From Nematostella vectensis (Eukaryota > Cnidaria > Anthozoa > Actiniaria > Edwardsiidae), in the NCBI RefSeq assembly GCF_932526225.1, contig NC_064039.1, positions 12,480,139 through 12,544,138 of the forward strand: a stretch of 64,000 nucleotides of DNA. The letters run 5' to 3'. Position 1 is the stretch's first letter; each line of letters starts with the position of its first letter. The position numbers and the translations under genes were made by a program. Shown piece after piece: positions 11,521-24,600 of this stretch. The notes beneath the pieces are model-generated. The model saw only the letters and a list, made by a program, of their open reading frames with translations. It had not been told where the DNA came from and did no database searches.

Positions 11521-12612
11521 AACAGTCTATGTTATCTGCCAAATGTTTTAAAATCCTTAGTTATAAATGCACGGGAGTAGTCTTAATATTCTTGGTTGTT
11601 CAGTTCTTTTTTTACTTCTGAAGTTGAGAATACTCGCTTTTCTGATTTTACATTAAAGAATTGTATTTATATAGCTGCGACTCCTATTGGATTTGTCCTA
11701 AGGCCTCAATTTGTACGTATTTCACACAATTTTACAAAAGTAATTCAGAATCCTTGTTATATCTACGTTAGTCAATCTATAAGAGACAATAATGTATTTC
11801 TTTCGCAAATATACTTGTACTTCGACGTGTGCTACCTTGACCACGCGTACACGGTGCACGCACCCCTCCCCCTCCCCTTGGCCGCCAAAAAGGGGGTCCA
11901 TTTCCGCATGTTTTATTGAAGGGTCGTCAAATACTATTCTTTTTATATCATGCCTATGACTGCGCACCCCGAACCAATTCTGTGGACGCGTCTGAGAACG
12001 AGCAACGATATTTTTAGTATTGTTGCCGGAAATTAAAGCTGGAAAAAGTATTTACGAAAATATGCAACTGAGACTTCCGAATCTAAAAAGAACCTTGATT
12101 CTTTCTGCCTAAACGGTACACATTTAGGAGCTTCAACTATGAACTGGAAATAATTTATCTGCTGGAGTGTGCTTGAACCCGCCTGTTTTGTCTCCGACCT
12201 GTAGCAGCAGCTAAAGCTCATAAAGGTTCACATTTTAAATTTAGCGCTCCCATAAAAAGTCCTGAGTCCATGCATGGAGCTAGAAGTCGATAAAAGTTCT
12301 ATCTCCATGGTACAGGGCAGCCCCTCGTCATACTGAACCGTCCAAAAGACGTCTATATAAATCTTTCACTAGAAGCCGTTGTCGACACAATACAATGGAT
12401 TTGCTAGTTTTGCGAACAGATGGTAGTTGTGGCGCGGTCTACCTTTTTTCTCTTTTGGTCGTTTTGAGACTGGTGCCGAAGTGGTTTCATTGAACGATAA
12501 CATGGCCGACTCGAATAGAAATGTGTAGTATCTTTCCATATATTCATGCATTCAACAAAGATTCTGCAGAAATACACACGAAGATATAAAAGCAAGGTTT
12601 CTTAAGCGTTTT
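11521..12612. other. intergenic, no gene seen
   Basis: AT-rich. Holds a CCCTCCCCCTCCCC tract beside GGCCGCCAAAA near 11865-11890, a phrase that recurs inverted near 52765-52790. No domain-bearing frame and no convincing promoter motif seen. Confidence 0.5.
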
Positions 12613-15600
12613 ATGCAGTTTTTACGGGTTTCTGTGCTGTGGGTAAAGCGTACTAAAAACTTTCTCTCAAAAGGACGGCTTCCTGTTGTTACACGTGTAT
12701 CTAAATTCTGCAAAAAAGCAAACCCCGGAGAAATGTCAGCTAAGAATCTACCATCTTGGAATCAACCTCAAGGCCATGGTGAACTTAAGCTTTATAATAG
12801 CTTGACTCGAGAAAAGGTATGAGACACAGGCTGATTTGTTGTGTTGTAGCATGAGAAGTAAAATTCTGGGCTGATGCAATAACATATTTTATAAGCCACA
12901 GGTTGCCCAAGCTCTCTATTGTCTGTATTTATATTGCAGTTAACATTGCACCATGGTTGTACGAAAACATGAAATGGAAAAATAACTTCACAAAAAGAAA
13001 AAAAATGTTCTTTATTTAAGTTTACATTTTGAAAGAAAACAGGCATGAAAATAAGCAATATATACATACACTCTTGTTTTATTTATAAGAGCCTCCTGGC
13101 TGAGATTTCACCAAATTTTAAGAACATGCCAAGGCTCAGATAGTAGCAAAATATTGCTTTTTAGTCTTACATGTTCTAAAATGCAGTGTTAATTTGTGTT
13201 TATTAATAACATGATCATTTGTGTAATTCTCCTAATAATAATTCATTGGATACTATATTTTATAAGCACTAATAAGAACATTTTCAGCCTTAAAATGCTC
13301 CAAAAATAAGAATGGCCCAGCCTCAACTGAAAAATTAGACATTCTTATAAAAAAAGATTATAATAAAGTAAATACTAGACTAAACAACATTTTTCTTTCC
13401 AGTTCAGGCAATTTTTTTTATTTTTCGTTTTATGTTTCTTGTGCAATATTTACCATAAGGCCATAAAAATTATTTCATTTCTGGTTGTGATTTCTTCCTC
13501 AGGAGCATGTGGTTGGTTTTATTTTTCTATTTTCTTCTAATCTCAAATTTAGGCACTATTGACACACTTGTTAGTGCAGTGAAAGGGTTTGCTGAACATA
13601 ATTTTCAATATGCCTCGATTGGATGTCCATAGCTGTCAACCCTCCTGCATTAGGCAGGAGTCTCAAGATTTTGAACCTTTTCCAAGCCTAATTTTCTTTA
13701 AAATATCCATACATTTACTGTCTTCTCCCTCATTAGCTATCTTGGTACTTCTAATACATTCACTGTATTTTCTCAAGATTTTTCCTAAAATGAGGTTAAC
13801 AGCTAAGGATGTCTATCTTTTGCCATGTTTTGTTATCAAAGATTTCAAACCTCAAAACTAACGTGATTATTTTTTTAGAAAAATTAAAAATATAAATTAC
13901 AAATATATTGCATGTGGCAATTCTGGTTGTGGGTGGCAACCAGAAACATTTTTTATGTGGCCAAATGGGCTCATTTTAGTTAGTGCATCAGGGTCTTGTT
14001 CACTCACAGGGCACACAAGCTCATAGTAGTTAACATGTTACACAGCATAACCAGGACACAGGGTAACTGTGTGTAATGAGAGGATGTTTAATATTATGAG
14101 CTTGGGTGCCCTGTGGCCACCCACCACAGGGTAGCAGCTCAGGGTACACAATGAAACAACTTGACCAGGATTTTTTAAGTAGAGAGGATCCAAGTATTTA
14201 GTAGAAAGGATTCTATGGTGTGATAACCAGAATTTAGTCCTAAAAAAATCCTGTTCCTCCTACACTTGTTCCCCCCAAGGGCTTTCTCTTCCTAGCAAAT
14301 AAGAGATATAGACCGACTTTCTCTTTCTAGCAAACAAGAGATATAGACTTACTTTTCCTTTCTTGCAAACAAGAGATATAGACTGAAATATTTGAAAACA
14401 TTTTAAAGAGTTTGTGTTTTTTTATCCAGAACCTGTTTATCCCTTCAAATGGCCGTCGTGTCACTTGGTACAGTTGTGGACCAACTGTTTATGATGCGTC
14501 TCATATGGGTCATGCTCGATCTTACATCACCTTTGACATTGTACGCAGAGTGTTGCAGTCTTACTTCAACTATGATGTGTTTTGTGTAATGAATGTAACA
14601 GACATAGATGATAAGGTATGTGATAATGCGTTGTGAATGCTATGAAAGCAGTACTCTAAAAACATAAAGTGCTTGTGAAAGTAATTTTGAATGCTGTGAA
14701 ATCATACAGTGCTTAAGTGCTAGAAAAATGTTATGAATGCTGTGTAAAATGCCACCACAGTCTGAAATTTGTCAAAAAACCTCATGTTTTTTTTTCTTTT
14801 GGTCTCTATAACTTTTCACAAGGTTTAAGGCAACCTTGAATAATTTAAGTAGAATTGTATATATATGAAATATTTGTAAAAGAACTCTTTAGATTATAAT
14901 TTCGTCAATAAAAAATGTATTGAATGCTTTCTTTTGACTTTTTTCAGATCATCCATAGAGCAAGAAGAAACCACCTCCAGGAGAAATATCGAGAAGAAAA
15001 TAGTGACCCTAAAAAAATTCTGTCAGATATTCAAGTAGCTTTGCAGCCTTATGTGAAAAAGATGGAGGATACGAAAGATGAAGACAAGAAAAATATGTTT
15101 ATTAAGATCATTGAAAAGGTGCAATCAACATGTGGAAAACTTGAGGCACTGCTACAGAAAGGGAAAGCTGATGATGTTCAAGCTGTTACACAGGTACATT
15201 TAATGCACAGTTACCAGGGTTTTACCAATAACTTCACAGATTTGCTACCCAATTAAAAAAAACATATTTTAGATAAAGAAACCTGTCACCTTGTACTGTA
15301 TAGCAATTTTTAAAGCTTTACGCCAGTGTGGGAGCTGCTAATGTCATCACACAGAAAACAAAAATAAATATCAAGGTATAATTTGAATGTGAGGTTAGCT
15401 GAATAAAAAAGCTTTCAGCTTCAGCTAGGTTGATTACCCTTGATCTCCTTGATTAGCTTTTTTTTTATATGGTAAGAGAGTTATGTGTCACACACAACGA
15501 TATAGACTTTTCTGTTGGTGCGTAGGCCCATGGCCTGTGACGAACGTTTTTGCTTACATACACCAGCTGGACTTTGAGAATCTTGGTATTTTTGTAAAGA

Positions 15601-18600
15601 GTGATGATAAATGCACCAAACTGTATAGTATAAGTACACTATAAGTATAGTAAAAGTTTCATCTAGATTTTTAGGTGAAGTTGCAGGATACTGGTCCACT
15701 TAAAGCCGCATTGTCACCAGTTTACTTCCGGTCAATTACGTAACAACCTCCGATAATTTTTAACGGAAAACGCGAAAAGTATTTCAAAATATTGAAAGTA
15801 GTGTGTATATTGCAAGTTTCTTCGAGGATGTGATCGATAATTTAGAGCGGATGGCCTGTTGAATATCTCGGATTCTAATAGATTCTTTTGTCTTTTAACG
15901 GTTGAGGTTTCCGTCGGACCTCCGGAAGTAAACTGGTGACAATGCGGCTTTAATGTACAGTATGAAAAGCAGTTGTCCAAGAAGACATTGTACATGTACG
16001 TGCACATGATGTATTGTACATATGTATAATTTGCATGATACTTTTACTGCTGCCATAAAAAATGGTATTTAACCATCCTCTTGTTGTTTTTGTCAGGAGC
16101 TATTAGCTGATGCATCAGATCCCCTGTCAGCTTGGCTAGATTCCAAGGTATCTTGAATATAAATGGTTGGATACAAATATAGAGCTAGTCAAGTTTCACT
16201 CAGCAGATAACTGAGAAATCCCATTTCATATTTTACATTTTTATACATTCAATATTTATGTAAAGAAAGCTGTTAACAGAAATGTTGGGTTATCTGGAAA
16301 TATATATATGTATAAGGTGTCTTGTTTTTGACAATGTTTGCCTAATATCTTTTAAAAGCATGGCTCTGATGTGACAGACCACAGAATCTTTGCCAAACTT
16401 ACAGAGTTCTGGGAACAAGAATACCACAAAGACATGGCTGCTCTGAATGTAAGAATATTTATAACATATTCTCCTTGCCTATATTACTTATTTTTTTTTT
16501 AACCATTAAATTTTTCGAGAACCAATTTTATTTTCATTTCATGAAATATTTTGTTGTTCAATTCAACTTTAATAGGCTAATGTTACATAAGCTCTCATAA
16601 CTTCCATATAATATTTGCGAACTGAAAGAAAAAAACTAGAGGACCTGAAAATCCATTATTCTGCACACCCATGCTGATATTGCTAGTGGGTTTAAATAAA
16701 TGTAGGATGAACTGACTTCTAAACTACCATGATAGTAAATAATTTATTTTGATTGTATTGACTAATTCTTTGGCTAGGTCCTGCCTGCAGATATCCTGAC
16801 CAACATTACAGAATATGTGCCAGAAGTGGTGACCTTTATTGAGAAAGTCATAGCAAATGGATATGCGTAAGTGCTGTAAGGCAGAGTCTTGCATGACGAC
16901 ACAGTGCATCAAGGGAGCATGCTAAAAAACTTGTCTTCAGCATGTTTTGCATGTTTATTTTGCACATTTTTATCCAAAAAGTACAGAGTATGAATTGATT
17001 TTGCATCTTCTTCATTTTCATTTCTAGATTCCTGTTATGCTGACAAATTTGTGATATCAACTTTCTGAGTAAGGGAGGGAAGGGTCTTTCTAGCCTATGT
17101 GTAGCCGCTGTCTCGCAAAAATATCCTCTCGTAGCATTTACTCAACAGCGATAATCATGTTCCATGACGCCATTGTAATAAATTTGAATAAACTAATTTT
17201 GACAGCTGTGCATGGGTTTTCTCTTATTCAGCCCACGAAACACGTCCAGGTTTTGTCCTGCAAAACAAACATTCCAACAACGCCCTATAATGCTGCTACT
17301 TTCCAAGTGCACATTCCTTCATTTAATTCTGCCAATTTACACCTGCATTCTTTGTAAGAATTTGTAAGGTAATTGAAAAAGATTATGAATGGTATGTCGT
17401 GGATAGGTTTTCCTGCTAAAGCCATGACGTCACTGAACACAATTATCGCCACCGTTGTGTAGACGCTACGGTGGCGATGAGAGGAGTCAGCGGCTACAGG
17501 TTGGCTAGGGTCTTTCTTGTGAAGCAAACAAAAACTTTACAAATGTTATGCATTAAAGTGATTAAAAACTGTGTACCTATAGTATGCGGCTAGTGGCCAG
17601 CTAGAAGCTCTGACATATTGATTATTGATTAATTGAACTGTTTCTCTTGTTCCTGATTGTATATTATTTTGCATATTCCAGATATGAGTCTAATGGCTCA
17701 GTTTATTTCGACACCATCAAATTTGGATCTAGTGAGAAGCATAGCTACGCTAGACTTGTGCCGGAGGCTGTTGGCGACTTGGATGCATTAGCAGAAGGAG
17801 AAGGTAGACATCTGCAAATAAGCACTTAACATTTACATTTTAAAAAAAATTTAGACACAATGGTTTCCATGGGTACATTTATTTATATGTAAAAAACCCA
17901 AAAGGTACATTATAGATTTCCCTAAAAGGATAGCCATAATTATAAATTTTTTGCCTTTTTGCAGGGGAACTAAGCCAGAATCTGGGTGAAAAGCGTTCTG
18001 AAAGGGATTTTGCTCTTTGGAAAGCAAGCAAGCAAGGAGAACCTTCATGGGAATCTCCCTGGGGCAAGGTGAGAATGCACAAATTTATTTGTATTAGCAT
18101 AGGGGTGCACATAGCAAGGATAAGCTTGGGGTGCGCAGGAACAGAAGTCACATATAAGAATCTTAACATTTGGCTTTTCTTCATTTGAAAACATGCAGGG
18201 GGTGCATTGAACCCCCTACAACAGCAAAAAAGTCCACTTCTGGTAGGCAATATATGTCCTATTTGTAGAAAAAAACTTATAAAGTGAAGCGAATTAGATT
18301 AAAAAAAGAATTCTAAATCACGCTGGTGTGTCATAAATCTAAAAGTCAAACTTTTTTGTAGCCAAATCCAATAATAAACGTCTCGTGAAAATACTGGAAT
18401 GGCATTAAGAACTTACTTTTTTGTTCTTTTGGGGGTGGTTAGATTTTTATCAGAAAACTCCCTCTCTCCCCACCCTCTCGGAAAAATTAGGTCCACTTTT
18501 TAGATTCCCCACTCCCCAAAAATATTCTTGGTACGGGTCTAAAGATCCCTTTAGGGTGGTCAAGGGGGATCATCCTGCTGCTATGTGCCTGATTGAGGTT

Positions 18601-21600
18601 TTACAAGAAACTGAAAGAACTTATGACATACCTTATTGCTTTAGGTTTTACAACAGTAAGAACTTTGTTAATATCTACCATTATTCAATTTATTAACACA
18701 GTTGACACCAGAAATCCATTAAAAGCTTAGATCAATGATTCTTGCATAATATGGAGTCATTGTGTACCTAAGTAGAAGCAACACAGGCTCCTTTAGAAAC
18801 AGGCTTGCCGTGCAATATGTGACAGTTCACAAGAAAACCAAACATGGTTTTATTTGCATACAGTTTTAATCCGTTTCGCGAGTGCAAAGTTTCTGTTATG
18901 TGAGCGTGAACTTTCCGTTCAGCAAGAGCAAGCTTTCCTCAACATGTATATAGACAGATTATGTCTATTTGTGTTTTAAACTCTATCCAACATTGGTCAT
19001 TCCTGCTCAAGGGCTATTCCCACATTGTTTTTTTTTCTGTTTCCTTGCATTGTACTGAACAGATTCTGTTTCTAGGGGAGACCAGGCTGGCATGTTGAGT
19101 GTTCTGTGATGGCAAGGTGAGAATAGAATAGCAGGGCTGTAGCAGGGTTTGGGGCACTGGGGGCATTGCCCCCCCCCCCCCCCCCCCAATATTACCTGGC
19201 ATGCTACGGCTCTGAAAATGAATGGATATTTTCACAGAAAAGCAAGCTCCAATTGACAATTTGTTTGAACTGGACTAATGTTGTGATAACATGGTAATCT
19301 TCTTATTTGCAGTGATGTTCTTGGATCCAATATTGATATTCACACCGGAGGTGTAGATCTGAAGTTTCCTCACCACGACAATGAATTAGCCCAATCTGAA
19401 GTGAGTTCCATCACTATGAGATTACCTTTACTCTTTGTTTTTTCTCATCTTTTCTTTTTCATCTCATAGGCTCATTTCTGTGTCAGTCAGTGGGTCAACT
19501 ATTTTCTTCATGCTGGGCACTTGACAATAGAGGGGTGCAAAATGTCTAAATCTCTAAAGAATTTCATCACTATCAAGGTGAGTGATTATTGCCTTTACAC
19601 CCTTGTATGAAACACTCTGTAGAAAAACCTGAATAGTTATAAAAAACTCAGCTATGTTACATGAGCCTTTTGAGGAATAGGGGATGGAACTCTGCCTCTG
19701 GGTTAACCTCTGGAGAAAAGGAGGACGCTAGAAGTCTTTTCTTTATTTCAGCAAGCTTTAAAGAGAAACTCATCGCGTCAGATAAGGCTTGCATTTCTGT
19801 TACACACATGGAATGCAACACTGGACTACAGCCAGAATGTGATCAGGGAGGCTGAACAAGTGGAAAAACTATTTAATGTGAGTATAACAGTCCTGTAAAT
19901 TAACAAGTCATTTTTGGATTTCTTCTGTTCTGTGTTGAGTCTTTTTAAATTTGATAAGTTGATCCAGAAAACTTTTGCAACAATTTCCATCTCTTGTTAA
20001 ACCTAATAGTCTCAATGTGCTACTGAGCACATTAGGCACTGCCGGAAATCAAGCCATATTGATTCAATTTGAGCAAACATGTTTATGCCTTGTTTATCCG
20101 GAAAAGCCTTAAGTGGGTGTTTATGAGGTGCTTTTTGAAACACTTACATTTCAATCATTAGTTGAATATACCCCTATTTAAAATTAGGTTGCACTCAGAA
20201 AATCTTTGTTTCATAACCCTCAGTGCTCCATGGGTATAAAAAATAAATAATAAAAAGACAAGCGTAAAAATAAAGACATACAGGTCAAACTTTAAAGCTG
20301 TAATATTGTCACCCATGAACCACTGCTGTTTGTGACACATGGATTCTCTAGTGCAACCTTATTTATATGGTTGTAAAAAACATATTGCATTTTGAACATG
20401 TTTGCTTCAAAAATGCTTTTGTATTTATTTATGTTCTGTGTTTTGAAAAGTGATGTTTGTGTCTCAGGGTTTTTTTTTGGCTGTGAAAGACATTTTGAGA
20501 AAGCCTGAAGTTAAGGCTCCTGGTTCTCACAACTACCATGAGCTGGAAAAAGACCTTCAGAGCAAGTCAGTACTCCTATTGTATCATAGCTTGCATATCA
20601 CATACAGTACAGAATATACATTTTTTAAGAGTCCTGATAAATATCTTAGGATGTGTGTAGACAAGGTGTAGTTTAATTTGTTTATTCCCCTCTTGTATCA
20701 CACATTGCCTTCCTTGCAAGATAACATACCTACAACTTAGACAAAGTCTTTAAGAAAAAAAAATGTATTCTTTAAATACTTCCAAACATCTTTTCAGGTT
20801 CCATGAAAAGAAAGATGGTGTTCACCAGGCACTCTGCGGTAAGAAACAGAGATACTGTAATAGTGACAATGATGAAAACAAAAACATTGAATTAAGCTGC
20901 CCAAACTTATTGTATTTACGCCATTTTTTAAGAAAAAAATAATAATCAGCTGCAGACACCTCACAGAAAAAAAAAATCAAAATTAAACATTAGAAAAAGA
21001 TAATAACTGCTAATCACAGAACCAGTGCACTGAGCTCTGTAACATTGCCAAAGTTTGGTTGTATTGTACATCCTTGATTACACTTAAATAACAATGAACC
21101 AGGGAGGGTAGTGCAACTGCATTGGCCTGTAACTCAAACTTCATGGACACTGCAGGGCAAACAGGCATAGATAGAGTGAGCCGCCCTCACTCCCTCTGTG
21201 TGACCAGTATGGTGTATATGGAATAGTGGACAGAACTTTGTAATAGACAAAGTCTAGCTGGAATGATGACTGAGACCAGACACAGGCTTTCATGAACTGA
21301 GGTGGACAAGAAGTTGGCTCTAACTCCAATAGCTCTTGAAAATCCTTGTTGTCTGACCAACTGATTGATTCTCTTTGTGGAAAAGAAAATCGGGAATAAA
21401 TCAGAAATATAAATCACAGATTTTACCTGATTTGTATTGCAATTAAAGAGAACAGCAGCAGCAACTACTTTCCAAGCAACATATATAAATGACATTAATG
21501 AGTAAATGAAACAGCAACAATAATGTCCAGATATGTTTTTTATTTTTTGTTTGTTTCTCACATGATGACAATTGCTGTATTTCAGATTCTATCGACACTC

Positions 21601-24600
21601 CTGGTGCACTTCGGCACATGCAGGACCTGGTTAAACTCTCCAACATTTACATCAGCAACAAGAAGCAAAGGAATGAATCTGCAAACAAGCAGTTGCTTGA
21701 GGGTGTTGCAAAATACATCACACAGATGCTCAAGGTGAACCTAATTTTGCCATACAAAAAATGATAATAAAGATAGCTTGCGTAGCCAGCTCTGTTTCCT
21801 TTGAGATCAGCCCAGGAATCGAGACATCACTATATTTGTTTTGCTCCTTTTTGTAGATATTTGGAGCAAACGAAGGCGTGCAGCTCATTGGCTTTGGCTC
21901 AGCAGTCCAGCAATCTGGAGGAAATGTAAGGGTCTGCCTCTTTTTGAGTTCTAAAACAAATAATTAACAATTTACCTCTCAAACTATTGAAAACCGTTGT
22001 GATGGCTAATGCGAAAAAATTCCTTGAGTTATTTAGCATAATATTGTGCAAGCCTGTACCCAGGGTGTGCATTCGCACCTCCCACAACAGCAGGGAGTCC
22101 GGTTTGCAATAGACCTATAAAGCATAAGCGAGTAAGATAAAAAGGCATTCCTAGATCACTCTGTTATAACATAAATCTATAAAAACAAAAAATCTTAACT
22201 TTTTTGTAGCCAAATCCGATAATAAACAGATAGAAAATGCATTTCCTCCAGCACCCCACTACCCCCCACCCTGGATAAATTAGGTCAACTTTTTCGAATT
22301 TCGCACCCCCCCCCCCCCCTTCCCCCCATGGTAACATGCCTTGTCACTGGTAACCCGTATCACCAAAATATTATCCTAAACAAACTGGCACTGGAACATT
22401 TTAGGGGTGTCACATCTCAGGGTGTGTACACTGATTATACACGTATCAGTTTTTCTTGGTTGCACACATTTTCTGTGATACAGAAGAAAGTGTAATTTGA
22501 CTCTTTTGACTCACCTTTATACAGCAAGAGGAGGTGGCCTTGCCATATGTACAACTACTAGCTGACTTCAGGGAGGACATCAGGGCAATCGCCCGAGAGG
22601 AAAAAGGTACAATAACTTTATTGCATGTCTTTTTTGTTACCAGGAGACATTTGTTGATTCCTAATATTGGGTGTACTCCACCTTTATTCTAGATTAATGA
22701 TAAGGCTATGAAATTCAAAGACTTTGCAATTTACTGTACTTTTAAGTAGATATGCTTAAAAGGTGTCCATTCATTCATTTATTCATTCAGTCAGTCTCTA
22801 AGGGATCCACATACAGTTGATGTTCCCAGTCAATACAAAGTCATAATGTACTGCTTGATGCAGTTTACTTTTAATGTGTGAGTGGATGTTACCATTTTGG
22901 CACTGAAGAATACAAAAGATCATTTTATTACGTCCTACTGTTAGGATAGCAAAGAGTCAATCATGCTAGCAGCCAATTTGAGACTTCTGTGTGATTACTT
23001 TTTATTTGTTCTATATTGTTCCCTAGTTCCACGGATCCTAAAAGCTTGTGATGACCTGAGAGACAACAAATTGGTCGATGTTGGAGTTCTGCTTGAGGAC
23101 CAAGAAGGTAGCCCATAAGACATGACAGAAAAACCTGGAAAACACGCAATTCCAGATATAGAGAGAAGACACTTGTCTTACAATGTCTACAATGGCTATA
23201 GATTCCTTGTTCTACAAACTGATTTTCGAAACACAAATAACGTGAGGCCTTGTGCATATAACCAAGTTTTGTTTTTTTAAGATAATTTTTCCTTGATCAT
23301 CATTGCCCTGTGCATCGGTTCAGGGACGAAAAGCTCAAATTTCAATGACACTTTACAAAAAGTCGCATCAATTTAAAAAAGTCGCACTTGACATTTTGTT
23401 TGTTATAAGTACTAAGTACTCAGAGAAATTCTCCACCTTATTCGATGTGATATGGGCTTATTTGAAGCGTCACGTTTTTCCGTCATGTCAGCCCATAATA
23501 TCATTCTGTCTGGTTGTTTGTTTTGTGTCTAGCAACATTGTCTTTATTCTAAGTAGGATTAAATAGGCCTACGTGACCTTGAAGAAATAAGAAATGTTAA
23601 TATCAGTTATAAGGTTTTTGCTTTTTTACATAGGTGACCAGAAAGCAGTTATCAAGTTTGTTGATCGAGAAACCTTGCTGAAGGAGAGACAACAGAAGCT
23701 AGAGGTATTATTCATTTATACCCATCTATGCTATACATATGAGATACAGGTATTATACATTTATACCCATAATGCTATACACATGAAATAGAGGTATTAT
23801 ACATTTATACCCCTATATTTTTTCCATATAAGATAGAGGTATTATACATTTATACTCCTATATGTTTTTCACATAAGATATAGGTATTATACAAAAATAA
23901 CCCTATATGCTATACACATGAAATAGAGGTATTATACATCTATACCCCTATATTTTTTCCACATAAGATAGAGGTATTATTCATTTACACCCATACTGTA
24001 CACATGAGATACAGGTATTATACATTTATACCCCTATATGCTATACACATGAGATGGAGGTATTATACATTTATACCCCGATATGCTATATACATGAGAT
24101 AGAGGTATTATACATTTATACCCCTATATGCTGTACACATGAGATGGAGGTATTATACATTTGTACCCCTCTATGCTATACATATGAGATACAGGTATTA
24201 TACATTCATACCCCTATATGCTATACACATGAAATAGAGGTATTATACGTTTGTACCCCTATATGCTGAACACATGAGATAGAGGTATTATACATTTATA
24301 CCCCTATATGCTATAAACACGAGATAGAGGTAATATACATTTATACCCCCATATGCTGTACACATGAGATAGAGGTATTATACATTTATACTCCTATATG
24401 CTGTACACATGAGATATAGGTATTATACATTTATACCCCTATATGCTGTACAAATGAGATAGAGGTGTTATACATTTGTACCCCCATATGTTTTCCACGT
24501 AAGATAGAGGTATTATACATTTACACCCCAATATGTTGTACACATGAGATAGAGGTATTATACATTTGTAACCCCATATGTAGTACACATAAGATGGAGT

